This document shows, piece after piece, positions 1 to 8,575 of a DNA stretch of 64,000 nt. Where the stretch lies: NCBI RefSeq assembly GCF_021245725.1, contig NZ_JAJGSX010000029.1, positions 55,796-119,795 on the forward strand. The letters run 5' to 3'. Each line of letters opens with the position of its first letter. Positions within the stretch are counted from its first letter, which is position 1. A model generated the notes under the pieces. The model searched no databases, had not been told where the DNA came from, and saw only the letters and a list, made by a program, of their open reading frames with translations. The DNA comes from Pseudonocardia sp. TRM90224 (GTDB lineage: Bacteria; Actinomycetota; Actinomycetes; Mycobacteriales; Pseudonocardiaceae). Position numbers and translations under genes: made by a program.

Positions 1-690
1 CCAGCTCACGCGTGATTCCGGGCCCGACACCGAGATCGCCGTCATGGACGGGCCGCCGGGCACGGCGACGGCGATGCAGCGCACGCCCAGCTCCTGCTCC
101 GCGTCGTCGACGGCGTACCCCTGCTGCCGGATCCGCTCCAGCTCGGCCGCGAGCCGGGCCGGTTCGGTGATGGTGTGCGGGGTCTGCGCCGCCATGCCCG
201 TGCGTCGCAGCAGCGCCAGCACGTCGTCCGGCGGCAGCTGCGCGAGCAGCGCCTTGCCCACCCCCGTGCAGTGCACCGGGACCCGGCGCCCCACCTCGGT
301 GAACATCCGCATGGAGTGCCGCGAGGGCACCTGCGCGACGTAGACGACGGCGTCGCCGTCGAGCATCGCCATGTTGGCCGTCTCGCCGACCTGGTCGACC
401 AGCAGCGCGAGTTGGGGCCGGGCCCACTCCCCCAGCATGCGCGACGCCGCGTCGCCGAGCCCGATCAGCCGCGGGCCGAGCGCGTAGCGCCGCGACGGCA
501 GCTGCCGCACGTATCCGGACGCGACGAGCGTCCGCACGATCCGGTGGATCGTCGGCATCGGCAGGCCGGAGCGGGCGGCGAGCTCCGAGAGCGCGACGTC
601 GCCACCGGCCTCGGCCATGTGTTCGAGCAACGCGAACGCCCGGTCGAGCGACTGGACTCCGCCGCTCCGATCAGGACCGGCCTCGGTCAT
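1..690 (-). CDS. IclR-family transcriptional regulator (C-terminus beyond window)
   Basis: The frame is open from an ATG at 690 to the window edge, giving 230 codons of a family that usually has about 250-260 residues, so the C-terminal end is cut off. The N-terminal part has the IclR winged helix (SLDRAFALLEHMAEAG, then LSELAARSGLPMPTIHRIVRTL). The C-terminal ligand-binding domain shows the family's VHCTGVGKALLA and the ISVSGP strand near the edge. IclR proteins are usually ligand-responsive repressors of neighbouring catabolic genes. This gene lies downstream of the transporter/CoA-transferase/hydratase genes on the same strand, 49 bases after the hydratase stop, and is the natural candidate to bind the palindrome at 4030-4045. 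The inducer is unknown; glyoxylate or a related dicarboxylate is a guess from the neighbouring enzymes. Confidence 0.9.
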   Translation of the reverse strand, partial: MTEAGPDRSGGVQSLDRAFALLEHMAEAGGDVALSELAARSGLPMPTIHRIVRTLVASGYVRQLPSRRYALGPRLIGLGDAASRMLGEWARPQLALLVDQVGETANMAMLDGDAVVYVAQVPSRHSMRMFTEVGRRVPVHCTGVGKALLAQLPPDDVLALLRRTGMAAQTPHTITEPARLAAELERIRQQGYAVDDAEQELGVRCIAVAVPGGPSMTAISVSGPESRVSW

Positions 691-739
691 CGGACTCCCC
701 TGCAACGCGTTACGGACCGTCCAGGGTATCCGCCGGCGG

Positions 740-1510
740 TCACGTGCCGGTCCAGGTCGGGCGTTGCTTCGCCGCGAACGAGCGAACCGCCGCCGCGAAG
801 TCGGCGCTCGCGTAGACCGCCGAGACGATGTCGTCGCCCTCGGGCAGCTGCGCCCTGCGCAGCCGGGCCACCGACTGCTTCGCCGCCCACATGCTGAGCG
901 GCGCGTTCGCCGCGAGCTCCGCGACGGTGTCGGCGACGGCGGTGTCGAGCCCCGCGGCGTCCTCGACGAGCTGCGTGACGAACCCGGCCGCGTGGGCCGA
1001 GCCCGCGTCCAGCAGCTTGGCCCGCAGCAGCATGTCCAGCGTCCGCGCCGGCCCGATGTGCCCGACGAGCAGCGCGTGCGTGTCCATCGAGAGGCAGTTG
1101 CCCAGCGTGCGCGCGATCGGCACCCCGAACCGGGACGCCGCGGTGGCGATCCGCAGGTCGCAGACCGCGGCGAGGGCGAGCCCGCCGCCGATGCAGTACC
1201 CGTCGACGGCCGCGACGGTCGGCACCCGCGTGTCCTCCAGCCGGTGCAGGACGCGCGTGATGCGCTTCTCGTACGCGACGCCGTCCTGGCCGTCGAACCC
1301 CTCGAACTGCGCGATGTCCGTGCCCGAGACGAACGCCTTCCCGCCGGCGCCGCGCAGCACGAGCACGCGGATGTCGGGATCGGCGTCGGCGGTCTCGCAC
1401 GCGTCGTGCACGCCCTCGTACATCGCGAACGTCAGCGCGTTGTGCGCCTTCGGTCGGTTGAAGGTGACGTGCAGCGCCGGGCCGGCGCGCTCCACCAGCA
1501 GGTCGCTCAT
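740..1510 (-). CDS. Enoyl-CoA hydratase/isomerase family protein
   Basis: 256 residues, normal for a single-domain crotonase. It starts VERAGPALHVTFNRPKAHNAL, the crotonase N-terminal strand, and contains the oxyanion-hole region (GGKAFVSGTDIAQF) and the conserved DGYCIGGGLALAAVCDLRIA helix. The C-terminal helix ends in FAAKQRPTW. Crotonases hydrate, isomerise, cleave or decarboxylate acyl-CoA thioesters, and the exact reaction cannot be read here. The start ATG overlaps the stop of the CoA-transferase (ATGA at 1507-1510), so the two are translationally coupled. The pair probably activates an organic acid to its CoA ester and then hydrates or cleaves it. Confidence 0.88.
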   Translation of the reverse strand: MSDLLVERAGPALHVTFNRPKAHNALTFAMYEGVHDACETADADPDIRVLVLRGAGGKAFVSGTDIAQFEGFDGQDGVAYEKRITRVLHRLEDTRVPTVAAVDGYCIGGGLALAAVCDLRIATAASRFGVPIARTLGNCLSMDTHALLVGHIGPARTLDMLLRAKLLDAGSAHAAGFVTQLVEDAAGLDTAVADTVAELAANAPLSMWAAKQSVARLRRAQLPEGDDIVSAVYASADFAAAVRSFAAKQRPTWTGT

Positions 1511-2664
1511 CTGGCCACCTCGTCCATCTCGGCGTCGCTGTAGCCGAGCTCGGCCAGCACGGTCCGGGTGTCGGCGCCGAGCGGCGGGCCCGCGTTGTCG
1601 TGGCGGGGTGGGCTCTCGGAGAACCGCATCGGTGAGCCCAGCTGGCGGACCGGCCCCAGCTGCGGGTGGTCGGCGTCCCAGAAGAACCCGCGCTCGCCGA
1701 GGTGCGGATCGCTGAAGACGGCCGCGTAGTCCTCGATCGGCGCGACCGGCACCCCGGCCGCCACCAGCGCGTCGACGACCGCCGCCGTCGAACGCGCCGA
1801 GGTCGCCTCCTCGACGGCGGGCACGAGCGACGCGCGGTGGGTGTGCCGAGCGGCCGAATCGCCGTAGCGCGGGTCGGTGTGCAGGTGCGCGAGGTCGAGC
1901 GCGGCGCACAGGCCGTCCCACGTCTTCGGGGTGATCGCGCCGAGCGTCACCCAGCCGTCGGCGCACCGGAACGCCTGGTAAGGCGCGCCGGTCTGGTGCG
2001 CCGAGCCGAGCGGGCGGCCGACCTCCCCGGTGGCGAAGTACCGCCCCGCCTCCCAGACGGCGAGCGAGACGCCCGACTCCAGCAGCGAGACGTCCACGTG
2101 CTGGCCGGTCGCGCCGCGCAGCGCGGCCGTCACCGCCAGCGCCGTGTAGAGGCCCGCGACGAGGTCGCAGATCGGCACGCCGACCTTCACCGGGTCGCCG
2201 CCCGGCTCCCCCGTGATGCTCATCAGCCCCGAGCGGGCCTGCGCCATGATGTCCAGCCCTGGCAGCGCGGCGAGTGGGCCGTCCTGCCCGAACCCCGACG
2301 CCGACGCGTACACGAGGTCGGGGTTCACCGCCGCCAGGTCGTCGGGGCCGAGCCCGAGCTTGCGCAGCGCGCCCGGCCGGAGGTTCTCCACCAGCGCGTC
2401 GGCCCGCTCGACGAGCCGCAGGAACGCCCGCCGGCCCGCCTCCGACTTGAGGTCGAGCGCCACCGACTCCTTGTTGCGGTTGAGCCGCGCGAACGGCGAG
2501 CTGTGGCCATCGACGAACGGCCCGGTCGCCCTGGTCGGGTCGGGCCCCTCCGGATTCTCGATCTTGATGACCCGCGCCCCGAGGTCGGCGAGCTGCATGG
2601 TGGCGAACGGCCCCGCCATGAACACGCCGACCTCGAGGACGGTGACACCGGAAAGCGGTGGCAT
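1507..2664 (-). CDS. CaiB/BaiF class III CoA-transferase
   Basis: 385 residues, typical of family III. The N-terminus has LSGVTVLEVGVFMAGPFATM and DLGARVIKIENPEGPDPTR. The middle has LNRNKESVALDLKSEAGR and LVENLRPGALRKLGL, then GLDIMAQARSG and GQHVDVSLLESG, all class III signatures. The catalytic aspartate is expected in the GLDIMAQ segment. The enzyme moves CoA from a donor thioester to a free carboxylic acid. It starts two bases after the MatC-like carrier stops and overlaps the hydratase gene by four bases, so uptake, activation and hydration of one acid are probably encoded together. Formyl-CoA, itaconate/mesaconate and malate CoA-transferases belong to this class; the substrate here is not determined. 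Confidence 0.9.
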   Translation of the reverse strand: MPPLSGVTVLEVGVFMAGPFATMQLADLGARVIKIENPEGPDPTRATGPFVDGHSSPFARLNRNKESVALDLKSEAGRRAFLRLVERADALVENLRPGALRKLGLGPDDLAAVNPDLVYASASGFGQDGPLAALPGLDIMAQARSGLMSITGEPGGDPVKVGVPICDLVAGLYTALAVTAALRGATGQHVDVSLLESGVSLAVWEAGRYFATGEVGRPLGSAHQTGAPYQAFRCADGWVTLGAITPKTWDGLCAALDLAHLHTDPRYGDSAARHTHRASLVPAVEEATSARSTAAVVDALVAAGVPVAPIEDYAAVFSDPHLGERGFFWDADHPQLGPVRQLGSPMRFSESPPRHDNAGPPLGADTRTVLAELGYSDAEMDEVAR

Positions 2665-2666
2665 GC

Positions 2667-4007
2667 CTACAACCAACCAGGCACCACCAGCAGCAGCCAT
2701 GTGATCGGCGGCGCGATCACCACCATCGAGAAGCCCCACATCATCAGCCGCCGGTAGACGTACTCGCGCCGGTCCTCCGGCGCGTTCGCCGCGACCAGCG
2801 CACCCGACGTGGAGAACGGGCTGGAGTCGACCACCGACGACGAGATCGCGAGCGCGGTGATCAGCCCGATCGGCCCGACGTGCCCGGCCAGCAGGAACGG
2901 CACGGCCAGCGGGATGAGCGCGCCGAGGATGCCGGTCGTCGACGCGAACGCGGACACCGCGGCGCCGATGTAGCAGATGACGAGCGCCGCGAGCAGCGGC
3001 ACACCGATCGTCGCGACCTGGTTGCCGAGGAAGTCGACCGTGCCGATGTCCTGCATCAGGTTGACGTAGGTGACGATACCGCAGATCAGCAGCACGGTCG
3101 GCCACGCGACCTGCGCGACGGCGCCCTTGTAGGTCTGCGGCGCGAGCAGCGAGAGCAGCACGGCCGCCGTGACGGCTAGCAGCCCGACGTCGAGCTGGAA
3201 CCCGAGCGCCCCGACCGCGACGCCGACCAGCGCGACGAGGGTGAGCGAGCGGTTCAGGTCGAGGGTCGTGACCGGCTCGTGCTCGCTCTCGCTGAACGAC
3301 GCCCCGGTCGCGCCTGACGTGACTGCCTTCGCGGCCCCGGGTCCGCCACCGGCCGCAACCTCCTGGGCGGGCTCCTCCTCGACGACCCGGCCGAGCAGCT
3401 CGCGCCCACCGAAGATCACGAAGACGACGACGTTGAGCAGGATGTTGAACACGAGGCTGCCCAGGAACAGCACGAGCGGGCTGCCGGGCAGGTTGTTGTC
3501 GGCGACGACGCCGTTCGTGATGACGCCGAAGATCGCGAGCGGGGAGAACCCGCCCGCGCTGGCGCCGTTGATGATCGAGAGGCCCATCAGCACCGGGTTG
3601 ATCCGGTGCCGCACGGCGAAGCCCAGCCCGACCGGCGCGATGATCGCGACCGCGGCCGGGACGACGGCGCCGAATGCCGTCAGCAACCCGGTGACCATGA
3701 ACATGATCCACGGGATCAGCGCGATGCGGCCGCCGACGCCGCGCATCGCCATGTGCACCAGCCAGTCGACGGTGCCGTTGGCACGCGCGATCGCGAACAG
3801 GAACGTGACCCCCACGAGGATCACGAAGAGGCTGCCGGGGAAGTTCTCGAAGATCTTGTCGGCGACGTCGTCGGGGCTGCCCTCCACGACGATCGAGCCG
3901 ATCACGAACGCGGCGACGAGGGAGAGCGCGCCGAGGTTGATCGGGCGGATCGTGGCGATGATGAAGGCCACAACCAGCGCGAGGATGGAGATCACCTGGT
4001 AGGACAT
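2667..4007 (-). CDS. MatC-like dicarboxylate carrier (ion transporter superfamily)
   Basis: 446 residues from the ATG at 4007. It opens with the MatC N-terminal domain pattern (SYQVISILALVVAFIIATIR, then GALSLVAAFVIGSIVVEG) and has 10-12 hydrophobic segments with re-entrant-like stretches (GSPDDVADKIFENFPGSLF; SSSVVDSSPFSTSGALV). A charged loop around residues 215-250 splits the two halves. The family imports malonate, succinate or similar dicarboxylates. A start at 4049 is possible, but it would put the palindrome at 4030-4045 inside the gene. The 4007 start has an AGGA-type ribosome site about ten bases upstream and leaves the palindrome in the promoter. First gene of the minus-strand operon and divergent from the aminotransferase. 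Confidence 0.85.
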   Translation of the reverse strand: MSYQVISILALVVAFIIATIRPINLGALSLVAAFVIGSIVVEGSPDDVADKIFENFPGSLFVILVGVTFLFAIARANGTVDWLVHMAMRGVGGRIALIPWIMFMVTGLLTAFGAVVPAAVAIIAPVGLGFAVRHRINPVLMGLSIINGASAGGFSPLAIFGVITNGVVADNNLPGSPLVLFLGSLVFNILLNVVVFVIFGGRELLGRVVEEEPAQEVAAGGGPGAAKAVTSGATGASFSESEHEPVTTLDLNRSLTLVALVGVAVGALGFQLDVGLLAVTAAVLLSLLAPQTYKGAVAQVAWPTVLLICGIVTYVNLMQDIGTVDFLGNQVATIGVPLLAALVICYIGAAVSAFASTTGILGALIPLAVPFLLAGHVGPIGLITALAISSSVVDSSPFSTSGALVAANAPEDRREYVYRRLMMWGFSMVVIAPPITWLLLVVPGWL

Positions 4008-4029
4008 AGGCACGTCCTGTTCCACGATA

Positions 4030-4045
4030 CGGAAGTGAATTTCCG
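4030..4045. promoter_or_regulatory. Candidate IclR-type operator
   Basis: The sequence CGGAAGTGAATTTCCG is an inverted repeat with five-base arms (CGGAA/TTCCG) in the 87-base divergent promoter region between the carrier (start 4007) and the aminotransferase (start 4095). IclR-family sites commonly contain GGAA...TTCC arms, and an IclR gene lies in the same locus. The spacer is one base longer than in the enterobacterial IclR box, so binding is inferred. Confidence 0.55.
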
Positions 4046-4094
4046 TCATGGAGTATGGTTCGCGTCACAGCGACCGTCAACCCGAGGAGGAAAC

Positions 4095-5249
4095 GTGAGT
4101 TCGACGGGTGGCCGCCACTTCCTGCAGATCCCCGGCCCGACCAACGTCCCCGACCGGGTGCTGCGCGCGATGCTCGCGCCGACGATCGACCACCGCGGGC
4201 CTGATTTCGCCGAGCTGACCCGCGCCGTCCTGCCCGCGCTCGCACCCGTCTTCGGCACGTCCGGCCCCGTGGTGATCTACCCGTCGTCCGGCACGGGCGC
4301 GTGGGAGGCAGCGCTGGTCAACACGCTGAGCCCGGGCGACCGCGTGCTGATCGGCGAGACCGGGCAGTTCTCGACGCTGTGGGCGGAGCTGGCTGCGCGC
4401 CTCGGGCTGGAGGTCGAGGTGATCCCCGGCGACTGGCGCCACGGCGTCGACCCCGCCGCCGTCGAAGAGCGGCTCGCAGCCGACACGGCGCACACGATCG
4501 CGGCGGTCTGCGTCGTCCACAACGAGACCTCGACGGGTGTGACCAGCCGCGTTCCGGAGGTGCGGGCGGCGATCGATGCGGCCGGGCACCCCGCGCTGCT
4601 GCTCGTCGACACGATCTCGTCGCTCGGCTCGATCGACTACCGGCACGACGAGTGGGGTGTCGACGTCACCGTCGCCGGCTCGCAGAAGGGTCTGATGCTG
4701 CCGCCGGGGCTGGGCTTCAACGCCGTCAGCGAGAAGGCGCTCGCCCGGTCCGCGGGCCTCCCGCGCTCCTACTGGGACTGGGCGCCGATCATCGAGGCGA
4801 ACTCGCGCGGCTTCTTCCCGTACACCCCGGCCACCAACATGCTCTACGGGCTGAAGGAGGCGTGCGCGATGCTCGCCGAGGAGGGCCTCCCGGCCGTCTT
4901 CGAGCGCCACCAGCGGCACGCGGCCGCCACCCGCGCCGCCGTGCGGGCGTGGGGGCTCGAGGTGTGGTGCGCCGACGAGCGCGAGCACTCCGGCGCGCTC
5001 ACCGCCGTGCTCCTTCCCGAGGGCCACGACGCCGATGCCATGCGCCGGATCATCCTGGAGCGGTTCGACATGTCGCTCGGTGCCGGGCTCGGTCGGCTCG
5101 CCGGCACGGTGTTCCGGATCGGGCACCTCGGCCACTTCAACGACCTGACGCTCGCCGGCACGCTGGCGGGCGTGCAGATGGGCCTGCAGCTGGCCGGAGT
5201 GCCGATCAAACCCGGCGGCGTGGAGGCGGCGCTGGAGCTGCTGCGTTGA
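4095..5249 (+). CDS. Class V aminotransferase, serine-glyoxylate/alanine-glyoxylate type
   Basis: 384 residues from GTG 4095, preceded by GAGGAGG at a good distance. The N-terminus FLQIPGPTNVPDRVLRAM is the signature of serine-glyoxylate and alanine-glyoxylate aminotransferases. SSGTGAWEAAL forms the phosphate-binding loop, LLVDTISSLGS gives the cofactor-contacting Asp, and GSQKGLMLPPGL carries the Schiff-base lysine. It probably interconverts glyoxylate with an amino acid (serine, alanine or ureidoglycine). It overlaps the downstream dehydrogenase by four bases, so the dehydrogenase product, a 2-oxo acid, may be its partner. Likely controlled by the divergent operator at 4030-4045. Confidence 0.9.
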   Translation: MSSTGGRHFLQIPGPTNVPDRVLRAMLAPTIDHRGPDFAELTRAVLPALAPVFGTSGPVVIYPSSGTGAWEAALVNTLSPGDRVLIGETGQFSTLWAELAARLGLEVEVIPGDWRHGVDPAAVEERLAADTAHTIAAVCVVHNETSTGVTSRVPEVRAAIDAAGHPALLLVDTISSLGSIDYRHDEWGVDVTVAGSQKGLMLPPGLGFNAVSEKALARSAGLPRSYWDWAPIIEANSRGFFPYTPATNMLYGLKEACAMLAEEGLPAVFERHQRHAAATRAAVRAWGLEVWCADEREHSGALTAVLLPEGHDADAMRRIILERFDMSLGAGLGRLAGTVFRIGHLGHFNDLTLAGTLAGVQMGLQLAGVPIKPGGVEAALELLR

Positions 5250-8179
5250 ACGACCTCGCACAGGCACTGGCCCGCGAGATCGAGGGCGAGGTCGCGTTCG
5301 ACGACTACACCCGCCACCTGTACTCGCGCGACGCGAGCATGTACACGATCCGGCCGCAGGGTGTGGTCGCGCCACGGCACGCGGGTGATGTCGTCGCGGC
5401 CGTGCGGCTGGCCGCGGAGCACGACGTCGCCGTGCTGCCCCGCGGCGCGGCGACCAGCCTCGCCGGGCAGACCGTCGGCGACGCGCTGGTGCTCGACTTC
5501 TCGCGGCACATGTCCACGATCGTCGAGCTCGACGCGGAGGCGCGCACCGCGCGCGTGCAGCCGGGGGTGGTGCAGGACCAGCTGAACCGGGCCGCGGCGG
5601 CGCACGGGCTGATGTTCGGTCCCGACACGTCGACGTCGAACCGCGCGACGCTCGGCGGCATGATCGGCAACAACTCCGCGGGCAGCGGCTCCGTGCGGTA
5701 CGGGATGACGATCGACCACGTGCAAGGGCTCGACGTCGTGCTCTCCGACGCGTCGACGGCCCGGTTCGCGCCGGTCGACGACGCCGAACGAACCCGCCGG
5801 GCAGCGGCGTCGACGCTGGAGGGCGCGCTCTACCGCGAGCTGCCCGCTCTCGTCGACGCGCAGCGCGACGCGATCGACACCGGGTTCCCGCAGTTCTGGC
5901 GCCGCGCGGGCGGCTACCGGCTCGACCGGCTCGTCCGGCCCGCAGACGGGTTCGACCTGGCCAAGTTCGTCGTCGGTTCGGAGGGGACGCTCGTCGTGCT
6001 CACCGAGGCGACGGTCGGGCTCGTCGAGAAGCCGCGCCACACCATGATCGCGGTCGGGCACTTCCGCTCGACGCAGGCCGCGATCGCCGCCACCGAGGAC
6101 GCGTTGAGCTGCGACCCCGCGGCCGTCGAGCTGATGGACCGCACGATCCTCGACCTGTCCCGGCAGAAGATCGAGTACGCCGCGCTGGGCTCGATACTCG
6201 TCGACGACCCCGACGCGCTGCTCTTCGTCTCCTTCACCGGGCCCGACCCGGCGGAGCTGGCGGCCTCACTGGACCGGTTGACCGCGCTGTGGGAGCGCCA
6301 CCACCACGGCTACCACACGCTGCGCGCCGACACGCCCGCCCAGCAGGGTGCGCTGCTGAAGGTGCGCAAGTCGGGGCTCGGGCTGCTGATGGCGGCGAGC
6401 GAGGGCACCAACCGGCCGCTCGCCTTCATCGAGGACACCGCGGTGGAGCCGGCCAGGCTGGCCGAGTACACGCAGCGGTTCGCGAAGGTGCTCGACCGGC
6501 ACGGGATGCGCGCCGGGTTCTACGGGCACTGCTCGGTGGGCTGCCTGCACATCCGCCCGTTCGTCGACCTCGCCAAACCCGACGAGGTGGTGAAGATGCG
6601 TGCGGTCGCGGAGGAGATCCGCGATCTGGTGGCCGAGTTCGGGGGCGCCAACTCGTCCGAGCACGGCGACGGGCTGGCCCGCAGCGAGTTCAACCGGCAG
6701 CTGTTCGGCGACGCGCTGTACGAGGCGATGCGGCAGGTCAAGGCCATCTTCGACCCGGACAACCGGATGAACCCCGGCAAGATCGTCGACTCGCCGGCGA
6801 TGACCGAGCACCTGCGCGACGCCGCGCTGCCGCCCGCGCCGCCGCTGCGGACCGCGCTCACGTTCAGCGTGGTCGGAGGCGGGAGCGGGGGCGGGATGCG
6901 CGATGCCGCCGACCGCTGCATGAACATCGGCGCCTGCCGCAAGAGCGACACCGGCGTCATGTGCCCCTCGTACATGGCGACCCGGCGCGAGGAGGACTCG
7001 ACCCGCGGGCGGGCGAACGCGCTGGTCAAGGCGCTGTCGGAGCCGGACCCGCGGGCCGCGCTCGGCGACGAGCGGCTGCACGAGGTGCTCGACCTGTGCC
7101 TGATGTGCAAGGCGTGCAAGAGCGAGTGCCCGCTCGGCGTCGACATGGCGACGCTGAAGAGCGAGGCGCTGCACCAGAAGCACGCGACGCAGGGGACGCC
7201 GCTGCGGTCGCGGGTCTTCGGCAACATCCGGCGGCTGAACCGGCTCGGCTCGGCGACGGCACCGCTGTCGAACCTGGCCGGCAAGCTGCCGGGGATGCGG
7301 CGCCCGCTGGGCATCGCAGCGCAACGGCCCCTCCCCACGTTCACGCGCCGCACCCTCCCCCGCTGGTTCGCGCGCCGGCACGCCGCTGGGGGACGCCAGG
7401 AAAGCCACTTTCCTGGCACCACAGGACAGGAAAGTGGCTTTCCTGGCACCCTCCAGCCCCGCGGGCCGCTGACGTTCCTGGCCGACTCGTTCACCGCCTT
7501 CACCGAGCCCGGCGTCGGGATCGCGGCCGTCGAGCTCCTGGAGCGGGCGGGGTGGGACGTCCGGCTGGAGTCGGGCGGCTGTTGTGGACGGGCCGCGTTC
7601 TCCAAGGGCCTGCTCGACCAGGCGGCCCGGCAGGCGTCGGGGCTGGTGGACGCGCTCGCCAGGGCGGAGGGCCCGATCGTCGGCGTCGAACCGTCGTGCC
7701 TGCTGACGCTCAAGGACGAGCACAGGGCGCTGCTCGGCGACGACCCTCGGGTGACCGACATCGGCCGGCGCGCGGTGCTCGTCGAGGACCTGCTGGTCGA
7801 CGCGATCGACAGCGGCGCGCTGGTGCCGAGCGCCGACGTGTGGCCGGCCGGGCAGCGGATCCTCTTCCACGGCCACTGCCACCAGAAGGCCGAGGTCGGG
7901 ACGGCGGCATCGGTGGCGCTGCTGCGCCGGATCCCCGGCGCCGAGGTGGTCGAGCTGGACGCGGGGTGCTGCGGCATGGCCGGCTCGTTCGGCTTCGAGG
8001 CCGAGCACTACGACGTCTCGATGACGGTCGGCGAGGATCGGCTCTTCCCCGCCGTCCGCGCCGAACCGGCAGGCACCGTCGTCGCGGCGACCGGTGTCTC
8101 GTGCCGCCAGCAGATCGCGCACGGGACGCAGCGGAAAGCGTTGCACCCCGTCGAGCTGCTGCGGGCGGTGCTTGTCTGA
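5246..8179 (+). CDS. FAD/4Fe-4S D-2-hydroxyacid dehydrogenase (YdiJ/GlcD-GlcF fusion type)
   Basis: 977 residues from a TTG that overlaps the aminotransferase stop. Residues 30-250 form the FAD_binding_4 domain (VLPRGAATSLAGQTVGDALV; GGMIGNNSAGSGSVRYG), followed by the FAD-oxidase C-terminal domain (GHCSVGCLHIRPFVDL; NSSEHGDGLARSE). Two ferredoxin-like clusters begin near residue 557 (CMNIGACRKSDTGVMCPSY and CLMCKACKSECP), and two CCG motifs lie near residues 778 and 907 (GGCCGRAAF; GCCGMAG). This is the layout of YdiJ-type D-2-hydroxyglutarate or D-lactate dehydrogenases that pass electrons to quinones. Residues of about 717-735 are encoded by a copy of a dispersed inverted repeat (7395-7450), in the linker between the Fe-S domain and the first CCG domain. 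Substrate specificity cannot be read. Confidence 0.9.
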   Translation: MNDLAQALAREIEGEVAFDDYTRHLYSRDASMYTIRPQGVVAPRHAGDVVAAVRLAAEHDVAVLPRGAATSLAGQTVGDALVLDFSRHMSTIVELDAEARTARVQPGVVQDQLNRAAAAHGLMFGPDTSTSNRATLGGMIGNNSAGSGSVRYGMTIDHVQGLDVVLSDASTARFAPVDDAERTRRAAASTLEGALYRELPALVDAQRDAIDTGFPQFWRRAGGYRLDRLVRPADGFDLAKFVVGSEGTLVVLTEATVGLVEKPRHTMIAVGHFRSTQAAIAATEDALSCDPAAVELMDRTILDLSRQKIEYAALGSILVDDPDALLFVSFTGPDPAELAASLDRLTALWERHHHGYHTLRADTPAQQGALLKVRKSGLGLLMAASEGTNRPLAFIEDTAVEPARLAEYTQRFAKVLDRHGMRAGFYGHCSVGCLHIRPFVDLAKPDEVVKMRAVAEEIRDLVAEFGGANSSEHGDGLARSEFNRQLFGDALYEAMRQVKAIFDPDNRMNPGKIVDSPAMTEHLRDAALPPAPPLRTALTFSVVGGGSGGGMRDAADRCMNIGACRKSDTGVMCPSYMATRREEDSTRGRANALVKALSEPDPRAALGDERLHEVLDLCLMCKACKSECPLGVDMATLKSEALHQKHATQGTPLRSRVFGNIRRLNRLGSATAPLSNLAGKLPGMRRPLGIAAQRPLPTFTRRTLPRWFARRHAAGGRQESHFPGTTGQESGFPGTLQPRGPLTFLADSFTAFTEPGVGIAAVELLERAGWDVRLESGGCCGRAAFSKGLLDQAARQASGLVDALARAEGPIVGVEPSCLLTLKDEHRALLGDDPRVTDIGRRAVLVEDLLVDAIDSGALVPSADVWPAGQRILFHGHCHQKAEVGTAASVALLRRIPGAEVVELDAGCCGMAGSFGFEAEHYDVSMTVGEDRLFPAVRAEPAGTVVAATGVSCRQQIAHGTQRKALHPVELLRAVLV
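7395..7450. repeat. Family B inverted repeat, intragenic copy (B1)
   Basis: Two copies of a small palindrome, AGGAAAG-CCA-CTTTCCT and its reverse complement AGGAAAG-TGG-CTTTCCT, are separated by about ten bases, so the element can fold as two hairpins or as one long hairpin. Related copies are at 19834-19886, 25883-25941 and 44917-44975. This copy lies inside the dehydrogenase gene, is translated in frame (RQESHFPGTTGQESGFPG) and causes no stop. Confidence 0.9.
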
Positions 8180-8230
8180 CATCTTCCAATCGGCCACGGA
8201 GAGGGCGACCCGCTCCCTAGCCTCCGTCGC

Positions 8231-8575
8231 ATGGAACCTGAGGAGTGGCTCGCCGGCTACCGCACGAAGCTCGCCGACGTCAGGGCGCGGACGGAGCAGG
8301 CGCAGCGCGCGCTCGCCGAGGTCGAGGCGACCGCGACCAGCCGCGACGGCGCCATCAGTGTGACCGTCGGGCCGGCCGGTGCGCTCACCGCGCTGGTGCT
8401 GGGCGAGCGCAGCGAGTCGATGAGCCGCACGCAGCTCGCCGCTGCCGTGCTGGGCGCCGCGCGGCGGGCGCAGGCCGAGGCGGCCCGGATGGCGGCTGCC
8501 GCGGTCGCGCCGGTGATCGGGCAGGACAGCGAGGCCATGCGGGTGATCGAGGCGCAGCTGGCGGTGCCGCGGTGA
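8231..8575 (+). CDS. YbaB/EbfC-like protein
   Basis: 114 residues. It has an amphipathic N-terminal helix (RTKLADVRARTEQAQRAL), then a strand pair (ATSRDGAISVTVGPAGALTAL) and a long Ala-rich C-terminal helix, the pattern of the YbaB/EbfC DNA-binding family that actinobacteria encode beside WXG100/ESX-type substrates. It is followed by an EspC-like gene with a four-base overlap (GTGA), so the three genes at 8231-9764 form one operon. Its role is probably as a partner or chaperone of this small secretion-associated cluster rather than a general nucleoid protein; that is inference from context. Confidence 0.72.
   Translation: MEPEEWLAGYRTKLADVRARTEQAQRALAEVEATATSRDGAISVTVGPAGALTALVLGERSESMSRTQLAAAVLGAARRAQAEAARMAAAAVAPVIGQDSEAMRVIEAQLAVPR

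Noticed and set aside
740..1966. Long 408-residue minus-strand frame as the true hydratase.
   Set aside because: Residues before the ATG at 1510 have the composition of a shadow frame of the CoA-transferase gene.
7395..7450. Frameshift or insertion sequence that disrupts the dehydrogenase.
   Set aside because: The frame stays open and both CCG motifs follow downstream, so the gene is intact.
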